Part shown: positions 11,088-23,189 of the stretch, in pieces
How positions within the stretch are numbered: the stretch's first letter is position 1
Layout of the letters: each line of letters opens with the position of its first letter
Assembly: GCA_023213315.1 (NCBI GenBank)
Contig: JAKCPI010009427.1
Coordinates: forward strand, 352,096 to 416,095
DNA length: 64,000 nucleotides
Direction: 5' to 3'
Source: Euborellia annulipes
Lineage: Eukaryota; Arthropoda; Insecta; Dermaptera; Anisolabididae
Made by a program: the position numbers and the translations under genes
Notes under the pieces: model-generated
What the model was told of the DNA's origin: nothing
Seen by the model: only the letters and a program-made list of their open reading frames with translations
Database searches by the model: none

Positions 11088-12303
11088 TATATCTAGTATT
11101 ATCAAAGTGTTGTTTTTTTTTTTTAAGATTTTTACCATGTTACCATAGAAGTTCCATTTTGAGAGTACGGGCTGGGAGAGAAACTCTTAAGGATTTTTTT
11201 TAAAGATCATTTTCAAGTAATTTACTTACTCTTAGCCGATCTTTGACACGTAGAGTTTTTCAATCGTTTCAGTTTTGTGCCATTAATTTCCAGTTATCGA
11301 AATAGCGTTTGAGATCGTATGTTTTTAGGAGATCTAAAATGCACCTCCCCTAGGCTCCTCCTATTGGAACTTTTTCGCCCATATGCCGTCTGTTCTATAT
11401 ATTTGTCCTACCTAAATCCATTTAAGGCTGACTATTTTGACTATTTCATCAGTGACACGCGTATGATCCGGTTTGGAACCCTATCCCTAACCCTAATCCC
11501 ATCATAGATCTCTCTATATGGGTCCGATAATCTGTTGGAATGACGAACCCTTATATAGAATAAGTTACCCTTCCCTCCAGTGTCGCGGTTATATAGGATT
11601 GTGCATGGGGATACCCTCAAAATTTTTTTGAGCACCCCTATTTAGGAAAAGTAATAAACAAACAGCATAGCAAAATAAATGGTACACATTGTTAAAATAA
11701 ATTTTATTAATATGATTATATAGTAATAGTTTATAATAATATAAATATATAACGGCCAAAAATAAACTTCAACCAATTATACACTCATTACTCTACTCCA
11801 TCACATAATCACGCTATGTTATCAAGTTTTTTTATATACTAAAATACATAAATGAATAGGAATGTTTATGAAATTACCATTAATATCAACAGGTTTTAGA
11901 TAAGCACTTAAGAGTTAAGTGATTTAAAAAAAAAAAAAAAACCAAAATTAGAAAATTTCATAACATGTTACGTAGAAAATGAAAATTGCCAGATGTCATA
12001 ATAATCTATAAACAATCTATTTTGTTTTGAACATATAAAATGAACAATTAAAAAAAATAAATAAGGGATGTCAAAGTTTTGCTTTAGCTTTGTGTTATCG
12101 AACATTTTTCAAGGGGGGTGGGGGTTTGGATGATCCAGCCTACTCCCAAGTAAATAAATTTTTTTTTCATAATCGTACACCCCTAATAATAAATACATCT
12201 TAATATTTATTTATATAGAACTTTTCACATCTTCTTTTTATTTAAAATAATTTATAAATATTTCTCTTTTTTTTTTAACTAATAAATATTTTTTTAATTT
12301 CAG
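11088..12303. other. Low-copy AT-rich interval
   Basis: No protein gene recognised. 11320-11640 is GC-richer, with weak open frames on both strands (11319-11507 +, 11441-11635 -) that lack start context or similarity I know. GGGTGCTCAAAAAAATTTTG, read on the minus strand near 11612-11632, looks like a DNA-transposon end. Confidence 0.4.
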
Positions 12304-12383
12304 GTTCATTATCTATTCTGTATTTACCCTGTTCGCCTTTGTGTGTTCTTGATCAACTTCTACCCTGGATCAACTTGGAAACT
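12304..12383 (+). other. Candidate internal exon
   Basis: The 80-base segment is preceded by a T-rich tract ending TTTCAG and followed by GTGAGTTT, a good donor. Two of three frames are open, one reading VHYLFCIYPVRLCV... and the other SLSILYLPCSPLCV.... It starts GTTCA, like the candidate exon at 20752. No protein family recognised, so it may be untranslated. Transcript data would decide. Confidence 0.35.
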
Positions 12384-12465
12384 GTGAGTTTAATCACTTT
12401 GAATATATATTTTTTTTAAATATTAATAATTAAAAAATTTCGTACAAGGAACTTAATAAGACAAA

Positions 12466-12516
12466 ATTTTGCTTTCTCTTACCCTATATATGAAATATAT
12501 AGAGAGAGAAAGTATT
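12466..12516 (+). repeat. Family A solo H1 hairpin
   Basis: CTTTCTCTTACC and GAGAGAGAAAGT flank CTATATATGAAATATATA. No body follows. Confidence 0.75.
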
Positions 12517-12595
12517 GTTTTATATTATAAATAAATTATTTTTTGGTATTTGAGATAATCCTTTTTGTCAAATATATAACTTCCTTATGTTTATA

Positions 12596-12845
12596 TGCAC
12601 CCTGTTATGCAATGGTGTGTCAAAGACCAAACATCGAGTTTTGAGAAAATCAACATTAAAGTTTTTTTTTTCATTGGATTATATATAATTTTTCTTGTCA
12701 ATTGTGCAAGTAACATTAAATATAAATTTTTTTAGGACATATTTCATAAAAAATACTATTAATTAAAGCATCTGAAACTATATTCCGTGCTTAACTCAAT
12801 TTTGAATTTTTTGGTCTTTGACACACCATTGCATAACAGGGTCCA
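12596..12845. mobile_element. Tc1/mariner-like MITE, copy 1
   Basis: The inverted ends TGCACCCTGTTATGCAATGG and CCATTGCATAACAGGGTCCA extend inward through GTGTGTCAAAGACC, flanked by TA on each side. 250 bp, no open frame. Copy 2 at 19280-19525 is about 85-90% similar by eye. Confidence 0.8.
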
Positions 12846-12995
12846 TATATGAAAAACTTTAGCTATCAAATTTCTTAAATATTTGATATGCATCTAATTA
12901 CCTCGCTATTCATAACCATATTCACAACTCCATTCTCATATAATTTTATATTTGAAAATTAAGGAATAATATTTAATTTTATGTGAAATTACATG

Positions 12996-13000
<5 letters not shown>

Positions 13001-13030
<30 letters not shown>
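13001..13030 (+). repeat. T(30) run
   Basis: Uninterrupted homopolymer of 30 T. Its length may vary between individuals or reflect assembly. Confidence 0.9.
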
Positions 13031-13033
<3 letters not shown>

Positions 13034-13244
13034 GATTTATTCAAATATTTTCTTCATCTAGTTAAAGCTTGTATAAAATGATTTTCACCTGGGAGGCCTG
13101 ATAGATGGAAACAAAAATGTCTCATTAGGTGGAAAAATTTCAAACGTCTTTTCACAACGACGTTTATTTATTTTTACTAAGTGTATCACGCACCTCGGCG
13201 TTTCAGTTTTTTTTTTATCATAGTTGCCAATTAAGAGATATACT

Positions 13245-13888
13245 CTCAACTGTGACTGGTCACACAACACACAACTTTCTCTTACCCTTCGGCAAGAGAA
13301 AGTTGTGTACTGTGCTTGTCACACCAGATTTTTTGTGTTGAGATATATTTAGTTTCCGACAGTACGGTACATTTGAATTAAAGATGTAAAAATTTATAAA
13401 TAGAAAAATATTTCTATTTTGTTACCATGGGAACCATTTCTCCTATCTTTTCTTTGGAGTTCAAGAGTAAAGTGGTCTTAAGAAGATTTCAATGGCAAAA
13501 TGAGAATATACATTTTAAAGAGCATCTAAAAAATAATTGATTTTTGAATTTTAATCAAAATCGTTGGAGCGAATTTTGAGAAAGTCGAAAAAAACTGAAA
13601 AAGTACATCAGTAAAGTACTAGTACTTTTTGGCCGATTTTGATAAAAAGCTTATTTTCACACCTCAGGTGGATGCCTAACTTAAATATAAAATTCAACCT
13701 CCTAGCTCAATTCCTTCATGCTTTAAATTTAACCCAGACAGACACAAAGACCATGTTGCGAAAACCACTTTTTTGGACTCAAGGGATCTCAAAACGTGTA
13801 TATCCATCAAAATCTCGACCTCGAATTTTTGACATGAATCCAATACTTTCTCTCTATATATATTCATATATAGGTAAGAGAAAGTAAA
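13245..13888 (-). repeat. Family A, near complete, minus
   Basis: Begins inside H2 (GTGACTGGTCACACAAC, with CTTACCCTTCGGCAAG at the apex), continues through the whole body and ends GGTAAGAGAAAGT at 13874-13886. The frames at 13639-13887 (+) and 13694-13903 (-) are repeat by-products. Confidence 0.9.
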
Positions 13889-13950
13889 AAAATATTTAAT
13901 CATTGTTTTAATTTTTCTTTCTAGAGATTTATCATTAGAGAGAGCTTTTT

Positions 13951-14092
13951 ATTTATTTTGTAGATATTTCGACCGACATCTCGCTTGGTCAAGACGTGTC
14001 AAAATAAAATGTGTTAAAATCATTTTAACAACAAATCATATTTTCCACTGAAAATGACCAAGCATGATGCCGGTCGAAATAAAATGATATGA
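13951..14092. repeat. Degenerate foldback
   Basis: TATTTCGACCGACATC...CTTGGTCA (13961-13990) is inverted at 14054-14085 (TGACCAAGCATGATGCCGG, TCGAAATA). It resembles the foldback class but is diverged. Confidence 0.5.
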
Positions 14093-14377
14093 GAGTGGTC
14101 CATCAAAGCTGTTATTTTAATCTTCGAATATTCCTTAAAATGAATTAAATATATTTCTATATTTTTATTTTTTGATTTCGGGGTGTCTTTGAACCCTTAT
14201 ATTCCTCGTCTGATTACGGCCCTGACCCTTTTAACCGTATATGCATACTAATTTCTCTTACATCATAAGAATAGGACGAATATAGTATTTAATTCGTTTA
14301 GCAGTTAGATAGATGACAGCAAACAAATTTAAAAAGAGCAAGATAAAGCGATAAAGCATTGGTGTATACGAAAAGAG

Positions 14378-14560
14378 AAAGATTTGGCGAACGTCGTTGC
14401 CGGCGTCAAGCCTGAGTTCGTTGACCTGTTGGCGAACTGTTGCGAACTTAGCAACACAAACCCAAGCGACGCATGCGCAGACGCAAACGCGGACGCAGCC
14501 GCAGACGCAAGTAGATGCGTTTCCCCACCAGCCGCCTCAGTCTGCCAACGTGCCCTAGGT
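14378..14560 (+). other. GC-rich patch with degenerate GACGCA repeats
   Basis: The patch stands out from its AT-rich surroundings and holds a run of GACGCA-type hexamers (14467-14515). An open frame from 14384 to 14689 reads through it as an Ala/Asp/Cys-rich stretch, but its first ATG context is undistinguished and I recognise no domain. TTTGGCGAACGTCG at 14382 could recall the start of an LTR-element leader, but no LTRs or gag-pol were found. Confidence 0.35.
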
Positions 14561-14689
14561 CAGTTTTCTGGGGGAATTCTCAGAGGTCTACGAAAACCAC
14601 CTGATATATGCAAGCTACATTTATTTCATAGGTGTCTATCTATATGTAAGTACTCTAGACCTCGTGCAAGCCTAGATTTGTTAGCCTAG

Positions 14690-15871
14690 GTTAATTAGTT
14701 AGTTTAACATCGAGAAGTAAAAGTTATGGGGCTTACTTTGGGGATCCGTATTAAATTTAACGAAAATTTTTGCTAACCCGTTCCATTGAACCCACCATAG
14801 CAACAACCTTGCGCTTGATTAACTCTCCTATTGCTGCTGTTCTCATTGAGGTTATCGGCTTCCTCCCAAGTATGGGTTATCAACCTGAGCTTAAAACCTA
14901 GAACTAATTTCATTTCCGGCAATGTCAATTAAATTTTTTATACTTAAATATATAATTTTCAATCAAAAGATAAATTATAAATTTCATTATATTATCGATT
15001 TTACAAAAATATCTTAAGTTTTAATCATCAGGAAATGACTTATTAATCCCCCTCTCTCCAAAATAGAAAGTCTACTAATTAATAAACATTTCTTACTTTA
15101 TTTTAAATAATTTCTAAATTTTAATAAAATACAGAAAAAGAGGCATATTTATATATTTAAATATAAATATATTTCTTTTTTTTTTAAATAAATAGGCTAT
15201 TCTCTAATCCTTTTCATCAAGAAAGTATTGAATGAAATATGAAATCGATAACCGCTATTTGCTCACATTTATTAATATTTAATTGGATTTTTTTATCCAA
15301 TAAATATAACTAAATTTTTAGGTCAGGGCAAGGACCTCTGTATTTTTAGTCAAGACATTAGTACTATTTTAACAATAATTTGAGTAGTTAAAAAAAGATT
15401 TAGGCTATATAGAACATTTATTAATATTTGACATACCTTATTTTTTCAAATATTGATATAATATTACTCACACTCACACAATCGATATGGAGCGGTAATC
15501 AAATGGTGGGGCACGCCCCCCTGGGGAAGGGGATAAGAGGGCACCAAATAAGCAAACAACTTTTTTATTTAAATTTACAATTTTCAATTGCAACGAATTC
15601 ATTTACAACTTGGCATAGATCTAATGCTGTCTAATACAAGTACAGTATGCGCTGCTTTAAAGCCTATCTAATTTGGTTTGATATTAGATATAGGGACTCA
15701 TAACTTCTATTTGAAGTTTCTTCTTGTATTTAAAATAGCCAAAGTATCCGAAACGCTTTTACCTTAATAACAGAATAGTTTCAAGATAGTTCACTGTAAA
15801 ATTGTTGCTAAATAACAAACTTTGGTACTTGAAAAAAGTTCTTCTTGCAGTAATAAGCCGGTAGATGTACT
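14690..15871. other. Low-copy AT-rich interval
   Basis: No gene recognised. GGGGCACGCCCCCCTGGGGA at 15507 resembles the G/C-run terminus at 26043-26090, suggesting a hAT-type fragment. Confidence 0.4.
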
Positions 15872-16077
15872 CAGGGCCGGAACTAGGAGATTTTTTAGGG
15901 GGGGACAAAATTTAATTTGCCGCCCCCTTCTTAAAATTTTCTATACAAAATATCATATCATTTTATCTATTTTTTTTTTTTTTTTTTTTAGTAAACTTTC
16001 TTTAATTGCCACCCCCTGATATCTGCCGCCCGGGGCACATGCACCCACTGCCCCCCTTCCCCCTAGATCAGGCCCTG
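15872..16077. mobile_element. hAT-like MITE with 8-bp target duplication
   Basis: Ends CAGGGCCGGAACTAGG and CCTAGATCAGGCCCTG are imperfect inverted repeats. Flanks GATGTACT (15864-15871) and GAAGTACT (16078-16085) match at 7 of 8 bases, the hAT target-site length. The interior has C runs and a T(19)-like tract, no coding frame. Confidence 0.8.
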
Positions 16078-16375
16078 GAAGTACTTACATTCAAATTGAT
16101 TTATTATTCATTTCCAATTGGCTGGTGGTAGATGGGGAGGTTTAGAGATGCAGAATTAGTAAAAATACAAAAAAACAAAACAAACAAATAAGAAACTTTG
16201 AGAAACACAATATTTTAAAAATTTTAATAAAACATGATTTATTTTTTTATTTTTGAGCTGAGTAGTTAAATTTTTTTTAAGTTCTTTTTCTACATCTATG
16301 GCCATTTAGACCCCGTCCCTATTTATATAAATTGATTGGTAGCCAATTGAATTTAAATAAATTTTTGTCGTATGC

Positions 16376-16620
16376 AAGGGCGGATCCAGAAGTGTTTCTC
16401 GGGGGGGGGGGGAGTAATCTGGCGTGACTTGTCGCACAGCACACTATTTTTTCTTAATTTCGGTAATTTAAAGGCGCATTCTGTACTTGTTTGCCAGAAT
16501 ATAAATACAAATCAAATTTTTAAGTATTACTTTTTAAAATTTTACATTCAAAAATAAATTTTTTCTAAATGGATTCACATGCCGAAAAAGACCTTAAACA
16601 AATTTCAAAAAAAAGCCTAT
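16376..16620 (+). mobile_element. GGCGGATCC hAT-like element carrying an H2, plus SINE end
   Basis: CAAGGGCGGATCCAGAAGTG, a long G run and a family A H2-like stretch (TCTGGCGTGACTTGTCGCAC) match the element at 38874-39138 and the fragment at 53616. At 16566-16605, CACATGCCGAAAAAGACC matches the SINE tail at 43228-43256. Confidence 0.65.
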
Positions 16621-18214
16621 TGACTTTTTTTTTTTAGTTGTATAAATTTATCTTTGGATCATTTTTTTTACTCATTTAAAAAAAATTTCACTGCTCTCTT
16701 TTGCATACAATTCTAGATATTTTTATTTACAAAGTTTTGTTTGTTTTGTATTTTTCTAAGAGGAAAATTTTTTGTAATTTTTGTTAACAATATATCTCTG
16801 TTGGGATGTGCCTACACTTTTCTTCTTACTTAACTACTTACTGGTATATTTACTGTGAGTATATCGGGTGAGCATGGTAACGCTCGGTAACTCCAGCGTT
16901 TCCTTTGCTCATGGACACACTACCTCAAGAGTTAAAGGAAGCACATAGATGATCTTTTTTGCAAATCCCGTGATTAGGGAATATTCATTTCTAATTCAAA
17001 TAGAATGTCTTGAAAAATATTTATACTCTTCTTAAATATATAGACCTATATATTTAAATTTTCCTTATAAATTAATTTGACATAATTCCACAATATTTAA
17101 TTTTATCCCGCCATTTTTATTCAATATCTCTGCTATTATCAGACCGACGAACCATCTCAAAAGCCAGGTCTAGGTCAAGTTAAAAATATATTATATTGTC
17201 TATCATAGATTAAATTAATATTATTTGTAAATAATTTTTTATCAAATCAAAACAATCGTTTTTATTTATTATATAAGATAATATTTCAATACGTTTTTAT
17301 TATACTTATATTTTACACACTAGTTTTTGAAAAAAAACAAAAAAACTACTATATGTATATTAATATAGTACTATCTAGTATTGTAAATTTCTTATAGATA
17401 ATTTTTTTCCTACATAGAAAAAAGTTTCAAAACATTCATTTATCTAAAAGTTAATCAACGCCTGTTTATCAGATAGAGAGGGAAAATTATTAAATTTATA
17501 TTTGATATGAACTAAATCAAATTTTAAATAATCTAAAATAGTGATAGTTTAATTGATTAAGAACTTTTTCAAAAAATTATTTTAACAATTGCTTCAGCAT
17601 TTTTATAAAACATATTTTTTTTCTAAAATTAATATTCAACTACAGGGGCTAAGTTTGAGCAAAAAACAGTTAAATTTTTTTTTTTTTTTGAATTACAGAG
17701 CCCTTGAGATCACTAAAATATTGATTTAAGAAAAAAAAATGTGTCAAATCAGATTTTTTGCATATTTTTTTTATCTTCCAAAATGATAAAAAAAAAAAAA
17801 ATTATAAAATACCTCATACTTGAAATGATAGGTAAACGTTAAAAATTTTAGCCATTTTTTATTGAAAGTTGTTTGATTTATTTCATATATGGGAAGAAAA
17901 TTTTCGGGATGAAAGAGATTAGAGAACATTGATTTTAGACTACTTTTGCTCGCTAACTTTTAAATTAAAATTGTTCAAATAAAATTTGTACAAATCTTTT
18001 TATATAAAGAGACTATATTAGCTACTATATTTCTACCTTAATGATTAAAGGGATTTTATTGAAAAAACAGAAAAATTGTCAAATTTGAGATTTTTTATTA
18101 AGGACTCCAGAATCTAAAACATATTAAAAAAATTGAAACTATCAACTCTCCCCAATGCTAATACAATTAAATTAATTTAAGAATATCTGATAATACAATA
18201 AAACTAAATTTTTT
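16621..18214. other. Low-copy, very AT-rich interval
   Basis: No gene recognised. Frequent A and T runs and stops in all frames. Confidence 0.45.
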
Positions 18215-18657
18215 ATTTTGAAATTTTATATTTAAGTTAGGTATCTCTTTAAAACCTAACACAAAGCTTTCGAAAAAAATCGGCCAAAATATACTAGCAC
18301 TTTACTGATGTACTTTTTCAGTTTTTTTTTATTTTCTCAAAAATTGCTCCCATGATTTTGATTAAAATTCAAAAATCACTTGTTTTTTAGATGCTCTTTA
18401 AAATGTATCTTCTCATTTGTGTCCTTGAACTCTTTTAAAGCATACTTTACTCTTGTACTTCATTGGAAAAATAGGAGAAATGTTTTCCATGGTAACTGAA
18501 TATATTTTCCCATGTTTTTTATTACATCTTGAATTTTAATACTGTATATCGACGTAAACAAAATATATATATCTACAAAAAATCTGGTGTGACAAATACA
18601 GAACAGAACTTTGAATTGGCAAATGTTGTGTGCTGGGGATTATCAAACCAGATTTTT
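18215..18657 (+). repeat. Family A, body and tail
   Basis: Starts at TGAAATTTTATATTTAAGTT, runs through the TACTAGCAC box and ends with a shortened H2 (18586-18652). Another family A head begins 54 bases downstream. Confidence 0.8.
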
Positions 18658-18710
18658 ATATATATCTTTGTTATCAAGTTATGAGATCCCCAAAAATGAA
18701 AAAAATCTTT

Positions 18711-18797
18711 GTTACTTTTTACTTTCTCTTAGCCTATATGAAATATATGGAGAGAAAGTATTGCGATCATGTCAAAAATTCGATGTCGAGATTTTTT
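18711..18797 (+). repeat. Family A, head only
   Basis: H1 (ACTTTCTCTTAGCC...GAGAGAAAGTA), then CGATCATGTCAAAAATTCGA and GTCGAGATTTT, after which the copy is lost. Confidence 0.8.
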
Positions 18798-19239
18798 ATT
18801 TTCTCTCGTCTCTCATCCGTAGACACTAAACTTCCTCTTTGGGGAATAAATAAATTTTTTTTAATTTCTAACAGGATTTAAAATTTTAATACTATTTTTC
18901 TCTCTCTATTATATCTTATTCATTTATTTATTTTGGCTTTTCGGGGATTGAACTCCCCTATTCCTCCTAGCTCTGACCCTGTTTGAAACATCTCATCGAA
19001 TTATAATGAAACTTATCACATTTATAGTCTTAGAGCATCATGAGAAGGTATTAAAACTTGGAGAAAATTGGAGCAGTAAAAATGGCTACTCAATATTTAT
19101 TAAGAACCTAGGACACTTCTTTTGAAATTTATTCATAATTAAGACGTTAATCTCTACTTCTAGACCAAATTTCATAACAATTCGTTAAAAGTGATTTTAA
19201 AACTACCTTATTACGAAAAAAACATTAAAATTTGACTTT

Positions 19240-20047
19240 TACATTTTCACTTTCCCTTAGGTGTATATATGTTAATATATGGACCATGTTACGCATTAGT
19301 GTGTCAAGCGCCAGCTACCGAGTTTTGACAAAATTAACATTAAAGTTTTTTGATTGGATTATATGTAATTTTTTTTGTCAATTGTGCAAGTAACATTAAA
19401 TATAAATTTTTTAGGACATATTTCATAAAAAATACTATTAATTATAGCATTTGAAACAATATTCCGTGCTTAACTAAATTTTTAATTTTTTTGGCGCTTG
19501 ACACACTAAGGCATAACAGGGTCCATATAAAGAGAGAAAGTAGCCTTTTGGATTCATGTTAAAAATTCGATATCGAGATTTTGATGGATATACACGTTTT
19601 GAGGTCCCCTGAATCCAAAAAAAGTATTTTATCGATATGGCCTGTCTATGTGTGTGTCTGTCTGTGAACTAAATATCTCAAGAACGAAAAGAGCTAGGAA
19701 GTTCAAATTTTATATTTAAGTTAGACACCCCCCTGGCACGTGACATGAAGCTTTTGAACAAAATCGACCAAAGATTACTAGTACTTTACTAATGCACTTT
19801 TTTCAATTTTCTCTAAATTCGCTACAACGATTTTGATTAAAATTCAAAAATCAATTATTTTTGAGATGCTCTTTAAAATGTATATTCTCATTTTGCTATT
19901 GAAATCTTCTGAAGACCACTTTACTCTTGTACTTCATGGAAAGATAGGAGAATGGTTGCCATGGTAACAAAATAGAAATATTTTTCCATACTTATAAATT
20001 TTACATCTTGAAAATCAATTGTACCGCACTGTAGGAAACTAAATAGA
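19240..20047 (+). repeat. Family A, interrupted by a MITE in its head loop
   Basis: The left H1 arm (CACTTTCCCTTAGG, 19247-19260) and right arm (AGAGAGAAAGTA, 19530-19541) are separated by the MITE 19280-19525. The body then runs to GGAAACTAAAT at 20035. The H2 tail is missing. Confidence 0.85.
19280..19525. mobile_element. Tc1/mariner-like MITE, copy 2
   Basis: TGGACCATGTTACGCATTAG and GCATAACAGGGTCCA form the ends with TA on both sides (19278-19279, 19526-19527). It lies in the AT loop of a family A H1 hairpin, so it is younger than that copy. Confidence 0.85.
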
Positions 20048-20277
20048 GGTCGTCCACATATTACGTAACGCCTTTTTTGACGATATTCTTGTCCCCCCCT
20101 CCCACCCTGTCACAGTTAGTCACATACAAACAAACCCCCTACAAATATTATGTCACAACATAGAACTACACCCCCCCCCCCCCGCCCTACCTCCGAAATG
20201 GAAACTTGTTTTAAACTTTTTCTTAAAATTCCCTATACAAAATTTATATCATTTTAATGTCTTATGGCTGTGGAGAT
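20048..20277. repeat. DNA-transposon debris
   Basis: GGTCGTCCACATATTACGTA at 20049 is a widespread MITE-type terminus. The part from 20160 (C run, then CTTAAAATTCCCTATAC) resembles the interior of the hAT MITE at 15872-16077. Neither has a visible partner end. Confidence 0.5.
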
Positions 20278-20421
20278 TTAATCAGGAAGCCGAAGGGATT
20301 TCGCAGCTAGGAGATTAAATAAAAAATATTTTATTTAATTTTTATTTGCCGACGTTTCGGTTGTCCATCATCAGCCCTGATGAAGGTCCTGGCTGCAAAG
20401 TTCCTTCGGCTTCCTGATCAT
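20278..20421. repeat. Short foldback with CTGATGA-GAAAC motif
   Basis: TTAATCAGGAAGCCGAAGG (20278-20296) is inverted at 20402-20417. On the minus strand CTGATGA (20368-20374), GG/CC and GAAACGTC follow in order, the closest match in the window to the CTGATGA consensus. Confidence 0.65.
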
Positions 20422-20673
20422 ATCATTTTATTTATTTTTTTTTTTTTGTAATGCGAGTCTTATCCCATCTTTTCAAACTCAAAAAATTTTATAAATTCAA
20501 CTTTCTATTGTTAATTAAAAATTCCCCTAATAATAGGACAAAAAAAAAAATTAAAATTTTTTCATTGCATATTATAAAAAGAAAATTTCAAATTCTCCTT
20601 TGATTCAAATAAAAATTGTTATAATAATCCCTTTGCCCTTCACATATACATATCATACACTGACAAAAATATC

Positions 20674-20706
<33 letters not shown>

Positions 20707-20751
20707 TATACAATTGTATTTTTCTTTATAATTTTACTCTTGTTCATACAG

Positions 20752-20860
20752 GTTCACGTCCGCTGCAAACCTGGAACACCTTCAGTATAGGCTGAGTAGC
20801 CGGCTCTCTTAGACGTGGCCCTAGCTCTGGTCTGTTTTAATTCAACAAATCCTTCATCTG
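20752..20860 (+). other. Candidate internal exon (probably untranslated)
   Basis: Preceded by TTTTACTCTTGTTCATACAG and followed by GTGAGTAGC, both good splice signals. The 109-base segment is GC-richer than its surroundings and not part of a repeat I can see. All three frames contain a stop, so it would be untranslated or terminal coding sequence. Confidence 0.4.
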
Positions 20861-20896
20861 GTGAGTAGCTCGTGAAATTTTCACATAATATAATTC

Positions 20897-21060
20897 TTTT
20901 TTACTTTCTCTTACCCTATATAAGAAATTTTTAAATTATAAATATTCTGATATAAAAATCTCTGATAAATTCAAATTAAAAACATTACGAAATTATTTTT
21001 ATCTTGGTTACCGACAAATATTTCGATTTTATTTGAGATATATAGAGAGAGATGTTATAA
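20897..21060 (+). repeat. Family A H1, interrupted
   Basis: The left arm TTTACTTTCTCTTACCC (20900) and a right arm remnant ATATATAGAGAGAGA (21038) are separated by about 120 AT-rich bases. Confidence 0.5.
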
Positions 21061-21303
21061 CTAGAATCAACTTACTCATTATTCCAACATGTCTTGTCTA
21101 TTCTTCTTCTTCTTTCAATTAATGGCCTTGGAGACGAGTCCATTTAGCCAGTGCCTAGGTGATCTTGTCTATAAACACATGGAAATTTCGGTTGAGTGTA
21201 ACTTAAGAGATAAATATTTTGATCAACTTTTCGTCTAAATTTCTGTAAATGAAATAATATTTTATTGATGTAATTTTATCTCTCTTTCTGGGTTCCCATA
21301 ATT

Positions 21304-21793
21304 AAAAAAATCTGGTGCGACCATAAACACCAGATTTCTTGTGTCGATATTGTGTTTCCGCCAATATTTTATAAAATTTAAGATGTAAAATTTATAAACA
21401 TGGGAAAATATTTATATTCTGTTACCATGGAAATTCTATGAAGTCCAATAGTAAAGTGGTCTTCAAACAATTTTGAGAGAAAAATTAGAACACATTTGAA
21501 AGAGAATCTAAAAAAGTAAAAATAATTGATTTTTAAATTTTAATCAAAATCGTTTGAGCGAATTTTGAGAAAATCGAAAAAAACAGAAAAGGTACATCAG
21601 TAAAGCACTTGTACTTTTTGGCCAATTTTGTTTAAAAGCTTATTTTCACGCTCCAGGGGTGTCTTACTTAAATATAAAATTTCAAAACCTCAAAACGTGT
21701 ATATCCATTTAAATCTCGACATCAAATTTTTGACATTATACCAATACTTTCTATAGGTTTTGAATATAGCTTTATATATGTAAGAAAAAGTAA
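21304..21793 (-). repeat. Family A, complete but shortened
   Basis: A collapsed H2 (AAATCTGGTGCGACC...CACCAGATTT) begins the minus copy. The GACAGACA tract is deleted and the head ends GTAAGAAAAAGTA. Confidence 0.85.
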
Positions 21794-21949
21794 TAAAATC
21801 AGCAAAATTTCATTTCTTTGATCTCTAGCAAAATTTAATAAAATTGGGATATTTATGTTCTTAGCTGAAATAACCACTTTGGCTAATATGTTGAATATGT
21901 CAGCATTTTGTTTTTCTACCATAGGGAACTTTTTCGTTTTTTTTTTTTA

Positions 21950-22540
21950 CCCTAGCCTAAAATAGAGTCGGCAAATCCAATTTGATCCTGATTTTTATAA
22001 AAATCACGAAAATATAGAAGAAATATGAAGGCGACAGATATAAGAAAGGCTTTTCTGTTTTATTTTCTTTCTCGATTTTATTTTTAATCTTAAAAATCTT
22101 CTACAATGTAATTATAATTGAGATTACTAGAATAATAAAATATATGACCAATAAAGTTAGGGTCTTTCTTATCGCACTTTGTCAAAAAACATGGTTTTTA
22201 TTTAGTGAAATTAACTTTATTAAAATGATCTTATTTTTGCGGTGCAATGCATGTGTTGTAATATGTTATTATGTATTGTTGTATTTTTACTACATGACCT
22301 GTTTATTATGCTTCCCTGCACACATATTTTTGTATACTGCTGCTCATATGGCACAAATCGCCTCAGAGCATCAAAAATAAATAAATAAAACAACTTGCGG
22401 GGGCTCATTCCTTGTTTTTTTTCGTTTCTTAAATCAACCAAAACGCCAATGACAAAACACATTTAGCGTCGCCTTCATATTTCCGTTATTTTTATAAAAA
22501 TCTGAATCAAATTGGCTTTGCCGATTCTATTTTAGGCCAA
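21950..22540. mobile_element. Inverted-repeat element, 80-bp arms
   Basis: GCCTAAAATAGAGTCGGCAA (21956) is inverted at 22519-22538, with similarity continuing through ATTTTTATAAAAATC to CATATGAAGGCGAC-like sequence. The interior holds weak frames on both strands (22144-22380 +, 22220-22462 -) with no motif I recognise. Probably a non-autonomous DNA element. Confidence 0.65.
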
Positions 22541-23189
22541 TTAAGAGAATAGAGAAAGAAAAAAAAAACAGAAAGTTTTCTATCTTAGAAAAAATAAATG
22601 CTGACATATTGTAAATTCGCTCCCTACGTTTAAACTCCTGGACCAAATTTGTTGATATCTGGTAATAATAGTATAGTTAAGGCAGGAAAACTTTGCAAGT
22701 TCGTTGCTATTATATATTATTACAATAATTCTTGATTTTTTTATTTTTAATGTACCTAGATTATAAATTTTTTTTTATGACAAAATAATTTAAGAACAAC
22801 TATATATTTATCAAATTTTTGATTTAAGAGACGAGGAATGAATAGTTTATTTTAAATACAAGAATATTATTCTTTCTGCTACCAAATAGACAGCTTAGCA
22901 TAGTAGGTTGTCTATGCACTAGGATACAAGACTTATCATTAATTATACCGGTACTTTACTATAACACTATCTTTCAAAATAAATTACATATTTATCATTT
23001 ATAATTAGGAAGTGTATATGAAACCCAGTGGTTAAATTACACATTGTTTTATTTAATTAATAATTTTTTGATTTGCTCTTAAGGGTAAGAGAAAGTAAAA
23101 AAATCCCCTTTCGCTAGGGACAGAAATCGAAAATTATCTAAATTATATTGGTTACCAATTAACTTGAATAAATTAATAAATGAATTACA
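22541..23189. other. AT-rich interval with SINE and family A debris
   Basis: GGTAAGAGAAAGTAAAAAAA at 23083 is the head end of a minus family A copy. TTATCTAAATTATATTGGTT near 23137 resembles the SINE middle at 43170. Confidence 0.45.

Noticed and set aside
11480..11500. CCCTATCCCTAACCCTAATC looks like telomeric repeats
   Set aside because: Only three imperfect units in unique sequence; no array.
14384..14689. 101-codon Ala/Asp-rich frame as a gene
   Set aside because: Explained by degenerate GACGCA repeats in a GC-rich patch with few stops; no domain or splice support.
14380..14700. LTR retrotransposon leader
   Set aside because: No paired LTRs, primer-binding site or polymerase motifs found in the window.
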